Part shown: piece after piece, positions 27,592 to 37,056 of the stretch
How positions within the stretch are numbered: position 1 is the first letter of the stretch
Layout of the letters: every line of letters starts with the position of its first letter
Source: Gammaproteobacteria bacterium
GTDB taxonomy: Bacteria; Pseudomonadota; Gammaproteobacteria; Ga0077536
DNA length: 64,000 bases
Direction: 5' to 3'
Assembly (NCBI GenBank): GCA_016209015.1
Contig: JACQWY010000032.1
Span: 1-64,000 of the forward strand
Notes under the pieces: generated by a model
Told to the model about the DNA's origin: nothing
Seen by the model: only the letters and a program-made list of their open reading frames with translations
The model's database searches: none
Made by a program: the position numbers and the translations under genes

Positions 27592-28773
27592 TCATCTGGC
27601 CGATCCCTGCCGTCCCGGGCACACGTATCGCGCGTCGGCGAGCGCCTTCGCGATCAGCACTGACTTCACGAGCCCGCCCTCGTTCACGACGTGCCCTTCC
27701 CTGCCGACCGGCAGCGTCTCGTCCCGGGGATGCAGCGTGCCGAGATCGAGCACGCAGAGCTCCTCCGCATAAGCGAAGCGATAGAGCGCGCGCTGCACGA
27801 GATACGCGCTGCGATCGCTTGCCGCATAGATCGGGATCATGAACACGCTGCGATAGGGCGCCTGCGCGGCGAGCGCACGGAACGCCGCGGCGTTCGTCTC
27901 GAGATGTCCGCGGCCCGCCGTGTCCGGCAGGGCCGCGGCGAGATCGCGAAACGGCGGCGCCTCGTCCGAAGCGACGGAGCGCAGCGCCGCGTCCGCATCG
28001 ACCATCACCGTCACCGCGGCCGGCTCGGCGCGCAGGAAGCGCGGATGCATGGCCTCGACGTCCAACGGTCCCGCATCGCTGCGCGCGGGGGTCTCCGGCG
28101 GCTTCGCCGGCAGCGGCAGCAGTACCGGGTCGCGATCGCGCGCAGCGCCGAACAGCCGCTCGTGCAGACGATGCCGCCACTGCGCGATCCCCGTCGCGGA
28201 CAGCAGCCCGGCCGCCGCTTCTCGACGATCGAGCCGTCCCGGCAGACCGCCTGCGGCGATGGCCGTCTCGATACGCACGAAATCCTCGCCGTAGAGCCGC
28301 ACGAGGTCCGGATCCGCGAGCTGCGTCCAGGCCGCGAACGAGAACACGGCGAGGCCGCCGGGCTCGAGATAGGTGCGCGCGAGCGCATCGTACAGACGCG
28401 TCATGCGGCGATTGAGGAAGCCGGACTCGTAAGCGAAGAGCCCGACCCTGAGCCCCGAGCCCTCGGCGATCACGGACGGCAGCGTGCCCCAGGCGAGCGT
28501 GCTGTCGCCGAACAGGATCACGTCGTAGCTGTGCGGCTCGGACGCGAACAGGGGATTCGCGAGCGGCCCCGGCCCGCTGCGATCCTCGCTCACCGCGCGC
28601 AGGTAGGAGAGATCGAGTCCGCGCGCTTCGGGCCGGCTCAGGAGTGTCTCGTACAGTGGATTCGCGTAGCGCACGGCGGGCGCGCCCTGCCCGCCGTCGC
28701 GCCAGATCCAGGCGAGGAAGAGTGCCGCGACGAGTGCTGCGATGGAGAACGCATGGAGGAGGGCGTGGCGCAT
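27592..28773 (-). CDS. SGNH-hydrolase-like (AlgJ/AlgX/DltD-type) protein
   Basis: 393 aa; N-terminal TM; YDVILFGDSTLAWGTLPSVIAE GDS motif; next to an MBOAT gene. Confidence 0.7.
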   Translation of the reverse strand: MRHALLHAFSIAALVAALFLAWIWRDGGQGAPAVRYANPLYETLLSRPEARGLDLSYLRAVSEDRSGPGPLANPLFASEPHSYDVILFGDSTLAWGTLPSVIAEGSGLRVGLFAYESGFLNRRMTRLYDALARTYLEPGGLAVFSFAAWTQLADPDLVRLYGEDFVRIETAIAAGGLPGRLDRREAAAGLLSATGIAQWRHRLHERLFGAARDRDPVLLPLPAKPPETPARSDAGPLDVEAMHPRFLRAEPAAVTVMVDADAALRSVASDEAPPFRDLAAALPDTAGRGHLETNAAAFRALAAQAPYRSVFMIPIYAASDRSAYLVQRALYRFAYAEELCVLDLGTLHPRDETLPVGREGHVVNEGGLVKSVLIAKALADARYVCPGRQGSAR

Positions 28774-28776
28774 GAG

Positions 28777-30117
28777 TCAGAACTGGAAATAGATGAACGG
28801 AAGCGGCCGGCCGCGGAAGACGAGCGCGAGCGGCACGAGCGCCGCGGCCACGACGAGCGGCCAGCGCCGGCCGGCGAGCGTCGGATGACCTGCGGCGTCG
28901 ACGCGATAGAGCCGCACGAGGTGATCGAGCGCGACGCCGGCGATCGGCGCGAGGAGTGCGCCGCGCACATAGGGCAATCCGTCCGGCGCGGCCGGCGCGA
29001 CGAGGCGCGTCGCGAGCGTCGCTGCCGTCGCAGCATCGAGACGGAACAGTGCCCAGCCGAACGTGACGGCGAGCAGCGTCGCAGCCGTGCCGATCGCGGT
29101 CGGTACGCGCAGCGCCGGCAGGCGCTTCGCGGCGACGACGAGCACACCGTGATACGCGCCCCACAGCACGAAATGCCCCGCGGCGCCGTGCCAGAGACCG
29201 GACAGCAGGAACACGACGAGCAGATTCAGCGCATGCCGCACGCCGCCGCGTCGTGCGCCGCCGAGCGGGAGATACACGTAATCGCGGAACCACGACGAGA
29301 GGCTCACGTGCCAGCGCCGCCAGAAGAGCGCGATCGAAGGCGCCGCATAGGGATAGGCGAAGTTCGCCGGCAGGCGGCAGCCGAGCAGCAGCGCGAAGCC
29401 GATCGCCATGTCGCTGTAGCCGGAAAAATCACCGTAAATCTGCGCCCCGAAGCCGGCGAGCGTGAGCCAGGCGTCGAGCCCGCTCATCCCGGCGACGCCG
29501 AAGGAGAGATTCCAGTCCACCCACGCGCCGGCGTGATCGGCGATGAGGAGCTTCTTCGCGAGGCCGAGCGCGACGAGCACGAACGCGAGACCGGCGCGGC
29601 TCCCGTCGAGCGGCAGCGGCTTCGCGATGAAGTCGAACATCTTCGCCGCGCGCAGGATCGGCCCGGCCGCGAGATGCGGCCAGAACGCGACGAGCACGAC
29701 GAGCGACATGAAATCGCGCTCCGCCGCGACGCGCCCGGCGCGCACGTCGGCGTAGTAGCCGATCATCGTGAACGTGTAGAACGAGATGCCGATCGGCAGC
29801 GCGGCGTCGAGATACCCGCCGTGCGCGCCGCCGAGTCCGAGAAAGAAATCCCAGTACTTGAAGACGGCGAGCGGCACGAGCGCGAAGACGATCGCGAGCG
29901 GCGCCGTGCGCCGCGCGAGCGATCCGGCGAAGGCGCGCGCCAGCCCGGCGTGATAGAGCAGCAGCAAGACCGCCGGCGGATACCAGGCCGCATAGAAGCC
30001 GAGCGAGCCGTAGGCGAGCAGCAGCGTGCGCAGTCCGGCACCGCGGGCGGCGATCGCGAAATGCAGGGCGAAGAAGACGAGCGCGAAAATCGCGAAGCCG
30101 CCGCTCGTGAAAGACAT
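28777..30117 (-). CDS. MBOAT-family O-acyltransferase (AlgI/DltB-type)
   Basis: 446 aa; FWRRWHVSLSSWFRDYVYLPLGGARRG, LSGLWHGAAGHFVLWGAYHG. Confidence 0.92.
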   Translation of the reverse strand: MSFTSGGFAIFALVFFALHFAIAARGAGLRTLLLAYGSLGFYAAWYPPAVLLLLYHAGLARAFAGSLARRTAPLAIVFALVPLAVFKYWDFFLGLGGAHGGYLDAALPIGISFYTFTMIGYYADVRAGRVAAERDFMSLVVLVAFWPHLAAGPILRAAKMFDFIAKPLPLDGSRAGLAFVLVALGLAKKLLIADHAGAWVDWNLSFGVAGMSGLDAWLTLAGFGAQIYGDFSGYSDMAIGFALLLGCRLPANFAYPYAAPSIALFWRRWHVSLSSWFRDYVYLPLGGARRGGVRHALNLLVVFLLSGLWHGAAGHFVLWGAYHGVLVVAAKRLPALRVPTAIGTAATLLAVTFGWALFRLDAATAATLATRLVAPAAPDGLPYVRGALLAPIAGVALDHLVRLYRVDAAGHPTLAGRRWPLVVAAALVPLALVFRGRPLPFIYFQF

Positions 30118-30208
30118 CGCGCTGAGCCTCCTGGCGGATCATCCGGGTCGCACACGGCCCGAAGCCGGCGGCGTGCGCCGCGGATTATGCCTCAAGGCGT
30201 GCGCGGGA

Positions 30209-32005
30209 TCAGAACCAGCCGTCCTCCATCGCGAGACAGGTGTCGTCGGCGCGGGCGAGCAGCGCGAGCCGGTCGGGAACTCTCGAGAGCTCGTAGCGAT
30301 GGAAGTAACGGCAGGCCGCGAGCTTGCCGGCGTAGAACGCGCGGTCCGCGGCCTGCGCGGCGGGCAGCGCCGCGGCGGCGACCCGCGCCTGCTCGAGCCA
30401 GAGCCACGCGACGACGACGTGGCCGAAGGCATCGAGGAAGATTGTCGCGTTCGCGAGTGCGAGCGTCACCGCACCCTCGCGCTGGAGCGCGAGCAGCCGG
30501 CTCGCGACATCGGCGAGCGTCGCGAGCACGTCTTCGAGCCGGCTGCAGTACTCGACGAGCCCCTGGTGCACCCGCGCCGCGCCGATCGTCGCCGCCATCG
30601 CTTCCTGCAGCACGCGGAACGCCGCGCCGCCGCCCGCGCCGAGGCGGCGGCCGAGGAGATCGATGCCGTGGATGCCGTGCGTGCCTTCGTGGATGTGATT
30701 CAGGCGATTGTCGCGATACAGCCGCTCGAGCGGGAACTCGCGGGTGTAGCCGTAGCCGCCGAGGATCTGGATCGCGTGCTTGTTCGCTTCGAGACAGAAC
30801 TCCGACGGCCAGGATTTCGCGATCGGCGTGAGCAGATTCAGGAGCCGCGCCGCACGCTCGCGCACCGCTTCATCGGCGACCGCCCGCCCGACGTCGACGA
30901 GATGCGCGCAATAGAGGTTCAACATGAGGCCACCCTCGACCGCGGCTTTCTGCGCGAGCAGCAGGCGCTTGATGTCGGCGTGGCGGATGATCGGCACCTG
31001 CGGGCTCGCGGGATCCTTCTCGCCGGGCAGCCTGCCCTGCGGACGCTCGCACGCATAGGCGAGCGAATGCCGGTAGCCGGCGTAACCGAGCGCGACCGCA
31101 CCGAGTCCGACGCTGATGCGCATCTCGTTCATCATGTGGAACATGCCGGCGAGGCCTTCGTGGGGTGCACCGACGAGCTCGCCGACGCACTCACCGCGCT
31201 CACCGAGATTGAACACCGCGTTCACCGTGCCGCGATAGCCCATCTTGTGATTGAGGCCGGCGACGCGCACGTCGTTGCGCGCACCGGGGGAACCGTCCGC
31301 GTTCACGTGGAACTTCGGCACGAGGAAGAGCGAGAGGCCGCGCACGCCGGCCGGCGCGTCCGGCAGACGGGCGAGCACGAAATGGATGATGTTCTCGCTC
31401 AATTCGTGATCGGCGCAGGACGTCCACATCTTGTTGCCGCGGAGGAGATAGCGCCCCTCGCCGTCCGGTTCGGCGCGCGTGCGCACGTCGCCGACGGAAG
31501 AGCCGGCCTGCGGCTCGGAGAGCACCATCGTCCCGAACCAGCGTCCCGCGATCATCGGGGCGAGATAGCGGGCCTTCTGCTGCGCCGAACCGACGTGCTT
31601 CAGGAGATTCGCCGCCGCGATCGTGAGATAGGGATAACCGACGGCCGCGATGTTCGCGGCCTTGAACTCCGCGGCGCAGACCTGGGCGATCGTCCACGGC
31701 AACTGCATGCCGCCGTCCTCGTGGTCGAAGGCGGCACCGACGAAGCCCGCGGCGACGAACGCGTCGACGGCGGCCTTCACTTCCGGAATGAGCACGACCC
31801 GTTCGTCGACGAGCTCGGGCTCGTGTGCGTCGAGCTTCGCGGCGAAGGGTGCGAACTTCGCGCCCGCGAGCGTCGCCGCAGCCTCGAGCACGGCATCCCA
31901 GGTCGCGCGATCCTGATCGGCGTAGCGCGCGGTGTGCGCGAGCGCGCCGACGTCGAGCACTTCGTAGAGCAGGAAGGCGAGATCGCGGCGGTTCAGTTGG
32001 CTCAT
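30209..32005 (-). CDS. Acyl-CoA dehydrogenase
   Basis: 598 aa; MVLSEPQAGSSVGDVRTRA; GGYGYTREFPLERLYRDNRLNHIHEGTHGI. Confidence 0.93.
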   Translation of the reverse strand: MSQLNRRDLAFLLYEVLDVGALAHTARYADQDRATWDAVLEAAATLAGAKFAPFAAKLDAHEPELVDERVVLIPEVKAAVDAFVAAGFVGAAFDHEDGGMQLPWTIAQVCAAEFKAANIAAVGYPYLTIAAANLLKHVGSAQQKARYLAPMIAGRWFGTMVLSEPQAGSSVGDVRTRAEPDGEGRYLLRGNKMWTSCADHELSENIIHFVLARLPDAPAGVRGLSLFLVPKFHVNADGSPGARNDVRVAGLNHKMGYRGTVNAVFNLGERGECVGELVGAPHEGLAGMFHMMNEMRISVGLGAVALGYAGYRHSLAYACERPQGRLPGEKDPASPQVPIIRHADIKRLLLAQKAAVEGGLMLNLYCAHLVDVGRAVADEAVRERAARLLNLLTPIAKSWPSEFCLEANKHAIQILGGYGYTREFPLERLYRDNRLNHIHEGTHGIHGIDLLGRRLGAGGGAAFRVLQEAMAATIGAARVHQGLVEYCSRLEDVLATLADVASRLLALQREGAVTLALANATIFLDAFGHVVVAWLWLEQARVAAAALPAAQAADRAFYAGKLAACRYFHRYELSRVPDRLALLARADDTCLAMEDGWF

Positions 32006-32084
32006 GGATCGAGGTCCTCGGCGCAGGTATGAAGACCGCGAGCAAGGCGCCACCTGCGTCGGCGCATTCTCCTCAGCACTCCGT

Positions 32085-32135
32085 CGCCTTCGCGAAGGCG
32101 AGGGCCCAGTCGGTTACCCTCGGCGCGAGCAGCGA
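32085..32135. repeat. Partial copy of repeat family 1
   Basis: CGCCTTCGCGAAGGCGAGGGCCCAGTCGGTTACCCTCGGCGCGAGC. Confidence 0.6.
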
Positions 32136-32139
32136 GAGA

Positions 32140-32229
32140 GGGAATTGGGGTCAGGTTCGATTTCGCGGCCGGCGCGAGCGACCCATGCCTGGGCACATGT
32201 CCGCGAATTCGAACCTGACCCCATTTCCC
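32140..32229. repeat. Repeat family 3 long inverted repeat
   Basis: GGGAATTGGGGTCAGGTTCGATTTCGCGG ... CCGCGAATTCGAACCTGACCCCATTTCCC, 27/29 inverted match. Confidence 0.85.
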
Positions 32230-32303
32230 GCCGGCGCCGCGCGTCTTTCGCGGCACACGATGACTTGGGACGGGGCTTCGTCCTCGCACCCGCGCGCCTC
32301 CGG

Positions 32304-33176
32304 CTATGACTTCACGCTGCGCGCCGTCGTCGCCTCGCCCGTCGTGCCCTTGTTCAAGCGGCTCTTCGTCATTTCGCGTTCGCGCGGGATGTGCATGCGC
32401 GACCAGATCTCGGGGCCGAGCGCGCTGATGCCGCCGTCGACGACGAGATGCTCGCCGGTGACGAAGCGCGATTCGGCGCTCGCGAGGAAGAGCGCGGCGC
32501 CCGCGATGTCCTCGCTGCGGCCGTGCTCGGGCCAGGGCTGGAATTCGTCGAGGATGCGCGCGGTCTCCTCCGGGCCGCCGCCGAGACGCACGAGGCCGGT
32601 CTGGATCGCGCCGGGACAAATCGCGTTGACGCGGATGCGATCCGGCGCGAGCTGCACGGCCGCCGAGCGCGTGAGGTTGATGACGGCCGCCTTGGCGGCG
32701 GAATAGACGAGCGGTCCGCAGCCGCCGGTCAGGCCCGCAATCGACGCCGTGTTCACGATCGCGCCACCCGTGCCCTGGCGGCGCATGGCGCGCGCGCCGT
32801 GCTTGATGCCGAAGAAGACGCCCTTCGCCAGCACGTCGAACGTATAGTCCCACTCGGCCTCTTCGATGTCCCACACCGGACCTATCGCGCCGCCGACGCC
32901 GGCGTTGTTGAACAGCACGTCGAGGCGGCCGAACGTCTCGCAGGCCGCGCCGATCATCGCCGCGACGTCCGCTTCCTGCGAGACGTCCGCGCGCACGAAG
33001 CGCATGGCGTCGCCGTAACCGCGCTGCTTCGCGAGCTCGACGGTCACCGCGCCGTTCTCGGCGTTGTAGTCCGCAACGACGACCTGCGCGCCTTCCTCGA
33101 GGAACAGCAGCGTCGCCGCCTGACCCATGCCGCTCGCGCCGCCGGTGATCACCGCCACCTGGTCTTTCAGTCTCAT
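32304..33176 (-). CDS. SDR-family oxidoreductase
   Basis: VAVITGGASGMGQAATLLF; NNAGVGG; YSAAKAA. Confidence 0.92.
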   Translation of the reverse strand: MRLKDQVAVITGGASGMGQAATLLFLEEGAQVVVADYNAENGAVTVELAKQRGYGDAMRFVRADVSQEADVAAMIGAACETFGRLDVLFNNAGVGGAIGPVWDIEEAEWDYTFDVLAKGVFFGIKHGARAMRRQGTGGAIVNTASIAGLTGGCGPLVYSAAKAAVINLTRSAAVQLAPDRIRVNAICPGAIQTGLVRLGGGPEETARILDEFQPWPEHGRSEDIAGAALFLASAESRFVTGEHLVVDGGISALGPEIWSRMHIPREREMTKSRLNKGTTGEATTARSVKS

Positions 33177-33315
33177 GTTCCCTCCTCTGTCGTTCCTTCA
33201 CGCCGTAAAGCCGCCTGCGGCGGCCGGATCATCGGGCGAGTATAACAACGCTCCGGCGGCCGGCACGGACACTGCGCTGCAGCACCGGGCGCCTGCGTGC
33301 GCGGCCGACTCGTAA

Positions 33316-33333
33316 AGCTACCGGCCGGTAGCT
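33316..33333. promoter_or_regulatory. Perfect 18-bp palindromic putative TetR-type operator
   Basis: AGCTACCGGCCGGTAGCT between divergent SDR and LLM genes, 47 bp upstream of the LLM start. Confidence 0.6.
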
Positions 33334-33380
33334 AGAATGCGGACGTCCCGTCAAATCCAAGCTGCGAGAAGAGGCCTGTC

Positions 33381-34484
33381 ATGAAGTTCGGTCTGATCTA
33401 CGAATTGTCGACGCCGCGCCCGTTCACGCGCGAAACGCAGAAAGAGGTGTTCGAGAACGCCATCGACCAGGCGGTGCTCGCCGACGAGCTCGGCTTCGCG
33501 AGCGTCTGGAGCGTGGAGCACCACTTCCTCGAGGAATACAGCCACGCGAGCTGCCCGGAAATGTTCCTGACCGCGATCGCGCGCGCCACGAAGAACATCC
33601 GGCTCGGTTTCGGCATCGCGACCTGCGTGCCGAACATGCACCACCCGATACGCTGGGCAGAGAAAGGCGCGACACTCGACATCCTCTCCGGCGGACGCGT
33701 CGAGTTCGGCACCGGCCGGACCTCGACCTGGAACGAGCTCGGCGGCTTCAATCAGCGCCCCGAGGACACGAAGCGCGCGTGGGAGGAATACTGCCGCGTG
33801 ATCCCGAAAATGTGGATGCAGGAGCGCTTCTCGCACGACGGCACTTTCTTCACCATGCCGGAGCGCAACGTGCTGCCGAAGCCCTGGCAGGAGCCGCATC
33901 CGCCGCTGTGGGTCGCGGTCACGGGTCAGGGCACGGAGCTCGACGCCGCCGATCGCGGCATGGGCGCGATGATCCTCTCCATCGCCGACGTCGAGCGGAA
34001 CATCCCGCGCTTCCAGGCCTATCGCGAGCGCATCAAGACCTGCGAGCCGGTCGGCGCGTTCGTGAACGATCAGATCGCGGTCGCGAACTGGCTGTTCTGC
34101 CATCCCGACAAGGACTATGCGTGGAAGCGCGGCGAGGAGCTCGTCGGCACGTTCGGCTACATGGCGGGACAGACGACCGAGATTTCCGAAGCGTATCCGT
34201 CGAGCAATTACACGGCGATCGGGCTGCTCGGCACGCTGCGCGCGGACCCGCATGCCCAGGACAAGAAGCCGCTCGCGAGCGGGCTCTGCTTCGGCGATCC
34301 GGCGACGATCATCGACGCCGTGAAGCGCTGGGAAGCGGCGGGCGCAGATCATCTCGTGTTCATGGTGCAGGCCCGCGAGACGCTGCCGCAGCAGGAGGTG
34401 ATCGACAGCCTCAAGCTCTTCGCGAAGGAAGTCATGCCGCATTTCAGCGGTGAGAAGAAGAAGGCCGCGGGAGGTGCGCGATGA
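33381..34484 (+). CDS. LLM-class (luciferase-like) flavin-dependent oxidoreductase
   Basis: 367 aa; MKFGLIYELSTPRPF...; VEHHFLEEYSHASCPEMFL; ATCVPNMHHPIRWAEKGATLDILSGGRVEFGTGR. Confidence 0.9.
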   Translation: MKFGLIYELSTPRPFTRETQKEVFENAIDQAVLADELGFASVWSVEHHFLEEYSHASCPEMFLTAIARATKNIRLGFGIATCVPNMHHPIRWAEKGATLDILSGGRVEFGTGRTSTWNELGGFNQRPEDTKRAWEEYCRVIPKMWMQERFSHDGTFFTMPERNVLPKPWQEPHPPLWVAVTGQGTELDAADRGMGAMILSIADVERNIPRFQAYRERIKTCEPVGAFVNDQIAVANWLFCHPDKDYAWKRGEELVGTFGYMAGQTTEISEAYPSSNYTAIGLLGTLRADPHAQDKKPLASGLCFGDPATIIDAVKRWEAAGADHLVFMVQARETLPQQEVIDSLKLFAKEVMPHFSGEKKKAAGGAR

Positions 34485-35239
34485 CCGAATTGCTCTACGG
34501 GCGGCGTGCCGCCTCGACCGTCGGTGCGAACGCGCCGGTGCTCGACCTGAATCGCTCTGACGAGCTCGAGATCAAGGACATGCACGTCTACTACGTGCTG
34601 TTCGAAACGCCGATGGACGCGGCGCTGGCGCGCCTGCCGACGTCCCTGCATCCGGCGATCCCGGCGCATTTCGGGATCACGTTCTGGCGCGCGAAGGAAT
34701 CCGCGATCGGGCCGTTCGAGCTCGCGTTCGTCGGTCTCGCCTGCCGCTCGGGCATCAAGCCGCGGCATTTCATCCACGGCGCGTTCGCGAGCACGCAGGA
34801 AGCGCAGGCGTATTTCTCGGCGAAGTACGGCTTCCCGTGCCGACTCGCGGAGGTCCGCCAGCGCGAGCTCTACGATCGCATCGAGGGCAGCATCGCGTGC
34901 GACGGCCGCACGATCCTGGAGGTGATCACCACGCACATGCAGCCCGTGGTCGGGGCGGGCGCGACAGTGAAGTATTCGCCCGCACTCTGCGCCGCCGAGA
35001 CTTCCGCCGGCCGCAAGCTCGTGCAGCTCGAGACGAGCTACCAGTTCGCGCGCGTCATGCGCGGCACGCCGAAGGCGACGGTGTTCGATGCGGAAGCGCT
35101 CGGCGATGCGGCCATCAAACCCGCGTTCCCGATGTCCGGCGCGCACGCGATCACGACCGCGATGCTGCATCCGCCCCGCTTCATGGTCGATCCGGGAACG
35201 CCCGCCGAGAGCGGCGGCGCGCAGAAACTGCCGAGATGA
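34481..35239 (+). CDS. Acetoacetate decarboxylase-superfamily-like protein, coupled to the LLM gene
   Basis: 252 aa; overlapping ATGA start; fold assignment by general resemblance only. Confidence 0.55.
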   Translation: MTELLYGRRAASTVGANAPVLDLNRSDELEIKDMHVYYVLFETPMDAALARLPTSLHPAIPAHFGITFWRAKESAIGPFELAFVGLACRSGIKPRHFIHGAFASTQEAQAYFSAKYGFPCRLAEVRQRELYDRIEGSIACDGRTILEVITTHMQPVVGAGATVKYSPALCAAETSAGRKLVQLETSYQFARVMRGTPKATVFDAEALGDAAIKPAFPMSGAHAITTAMLHPPRFMVDPGTPAESGGAQKLPR

Positions 35240-35254
35240 GTTCGTTGTGTACTG

Positions 35255-35293
35255 CCGGGGCGCGCCGCGCGGCGGGCGCCCCGGTTTTTTTTT
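35255..35293 (+). terminator. Rho-independent terminator
   Basis: CCGGGGCGC ... GCGCCCCGG perfect 9-bp stem followed by T9. Confidence 0.85.
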
Positions 35294-35437
35294 GGCTCTG
35301 CTCCGAACTGTGGGGCTGTTCCTCGGCACACCGCGGCGCGTATTTCCCACGTGTCGCCCTCGCGCAGGCGAGGGCCCAGTCGTTCAGCCTCGGCGCCGAG
35401 GCCGAACCGCGAGGCCAGCGTAGAAGACGAGCGCGGT
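35294..35437. repeat. Half copy of repeat family 1
   Basis: GGCTCTGCTCCGAACTGTGGGGCTGTTCCTCGGCACACCGCGGCGCG...CCCTCGCGCAGGCGAGGGCCCAGTCGTTCAGCC...GGCCAGCGTAGAAGACGAGCGCG. Confidence 0.75.
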
Positions 35438-35449
35438 GCGGAACGGAGC

Positions 35450-35573
35450 TCGTTAGCCGCAGGCGTAATCCGACGAATTCTTTGCCGAGCCGGACACCAG
35501 ACCTCCCGAAGGCGGCGGCCTGGACGCGAAGAATACGTACGATTACGCCTGCGGCTAATCGTACCTACGAGGA
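35450..35573. repeat. Dispersed repeat family 2
   Basis: CGTTAGCCGCAGGCGTAATCCGACG ... GTACGATTACGCCTGCGGCTAATCGTACCTACGAGG. Confidence 0.75.
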
Positions 35574-35984
35574 ATTGCCGCGCGCGCGCTGATAGAGGCC
35601 CGCCACGGCGCAGGCGATGTAGCCCGCGAACGCACCGCTGGCGAGTATCCCGCCGTAGCGCACCGAGCCCCACAGGCGGATCGTCTCGACCACGCAATAG
35701 AGCGAGCCGGCCGCGAGCAGACCTTCGACCACGTTCACCGCGATTGCCGCGATCCGTCGCTGCGCCATGTGCCGGATGCCGATGAATGCGAGCGGCCAGA
35801 GGTACATGACGACAATCGGGATCTCGTCCGTCGATTGGAAGTCGATGCCGTGCGTCGGGATCCATACGTTCGGCGCCTCGTCCTTACGCGGCTCGCGTGA
35901 CAGTTGCGAAGAACACTGCGCGAGCGGCAGGAAGAAGCAGACGAGGATGACGGCGGCGAGTGCGCGTTTGAGCTTTTCGATCAC
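35565..35984 (-). CDS. Small membrane protein of unknown function
   Basis: About 139 aa from a GTG start (VIEKLKRALAAVILVCFFLPLAQCSS...), TM segments; start uncertain (the ORF track opens at 36092). Confidence 0.6.
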   Translation of the reverse strand: MIEKLKRALAAVILVCFFLPLAQCSSQLSREPRKDEAPNVWIPTHGIDFQSTDEIPIVVMYLWPLAFIGIRHMAQRRIAAIAVNVVEGLLAAGSLYCVVETIRLWGSVRYGGILASGAFAGYIACAVAGLYQRARGNSS

Positions 35985-36097
35985 GGTGTCCCTCCATGGG
36001 CGGGCGCCGATCCGGGCGCATGCGTACATTGTACCTGGAGCGGTTCGTGGGCTGCCGTGAAAGCGGTGCTGCCGCCCGCGTAGCGACGTCATCGAGC

Positions 36098-36125
36098 CGT
36101 CGTCCCGGCGCAGGCCGGGACGACG
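36098..36125. repeat. REP-like palindrome
   Basis: CGTCGTCCCGGC-GCAG-GCCGGGACGACG, perfect 12-bp stem. Confidence 0.75.
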
Positions 36126-36192
36126 GGCTATTGGAGCTTCACGTCTTTCATCGTGGACTGCACGAGGACAATGCAGATGCGATCGCTGCCCT

Positions 36193-37056
36193 CTACCCCT
36201 CGAACCGCGCCACCGCCTGCATCGCGACCGTCCCCTCCGGGGTCAGCGCCCACAGCTCGACTTCCGCGTCCGCGGCAGCCGGCCGCGCCGCGAGCGTAAA
36301 CGGTGCGACGTCGAAGAGCGGCGCTTTCGCCTTCATGTCGAAATGCACGAGGCGCCGGCCCGGGCGGCAGTCGCGCGCGTAATCGTTCAGGAGCTGCAGC
36401 AGGAACGGGCCGTGGACGACGAGGCCGGGATAGCCTTCCTCCGTCATCGCGTACGTGCGGTCGTAGTGGATGCGATGCGGGTTGAACGTGATCGCGGAGA
36501 AGCGGAAGAGCATCACGGGATCGACGGTGATCTCGCGCTGCCAGACGAGGCCCGCCGGCGCCGGCTCGCGGCGCGGCGCGGGATTCGCGGTGCCGGCGTG
36601 CACGGCTTCGCGGAACACGAGATCGTATTCCTCAACGATCGCGAGCCCGCGCGGGCCGCTGATGCGCCGCGTCTGGGTCGTGAAGACGAGCGTGCCCGTG
36701 CTGCCGCTGCGCACGCTCAGCGCGGTGAGCTCGGTCTCGCGGGACAGCGCATCGCCGACGCGGATCGGCTGGTGGTACGTCTGGCGCATGCCGGCGAACA
36801 TGCGGCGCGGCAGCGGCAGCGGCGGCAGCACGCCGGTCTCGAGCGGCATGCCGTCGGCGCCGAGCGAGGCCGGCCGCCAGGTGTTGTGGAAATACGCCTG
36901 ATGCCAGGCCGGCGGCACGGCTTCGCCCGGGCCCGGCGCGGGCTCGGGGCGATCGAAGGTCGTGACGATGTCGACGAGCGGGGCGCGCGTCGCGACGTCC
37001 TCCTCGACGAGTCGCGCGCCGAGATGGGCTCTCAGCGCGGCTTCATCGATGTTCAT
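36193..37056 (-). CDS. MaoC/hotdog-family dehydratase
   Basis: FRFSAITFNPHRIHYDRTYAMTEEGYPGLVVHGPFLLQLL. Confidence 0.88.
   Translation of the reverse strand: MNIDEAALRAHLGARLVEEDVATRAPLVDIVTTFDRPEPAPGPGEAVPPAWHQAYFHNTWRPASLGADGMPLETGVLPPLPLPRRMFAGMRQTYHQPIRVGDALSRETELTALSVRSGSTGTLVFTTQTRRISGPRGLAIVEEYDLVFREAVHAGTANPAPRREPAPAGLVWQREITVDPVMLFRFSAITFNPHRIHYDRTYAMTEEGYPGLVVHGPFLLQLLNDYARDCRPGRRLVHFDMKAKAPLFDVAPFTLAARPAAADAEVELWALTPEGTVAMQAVARFEG

Noticed and set aside
27691-30831. 1046-aa plus-strand ORF
   Set aside because: Antisense across the SGNH and MBOAT genes and part of the acyl-CoA dehydrogenase gene; extreme Arg/Glu composition
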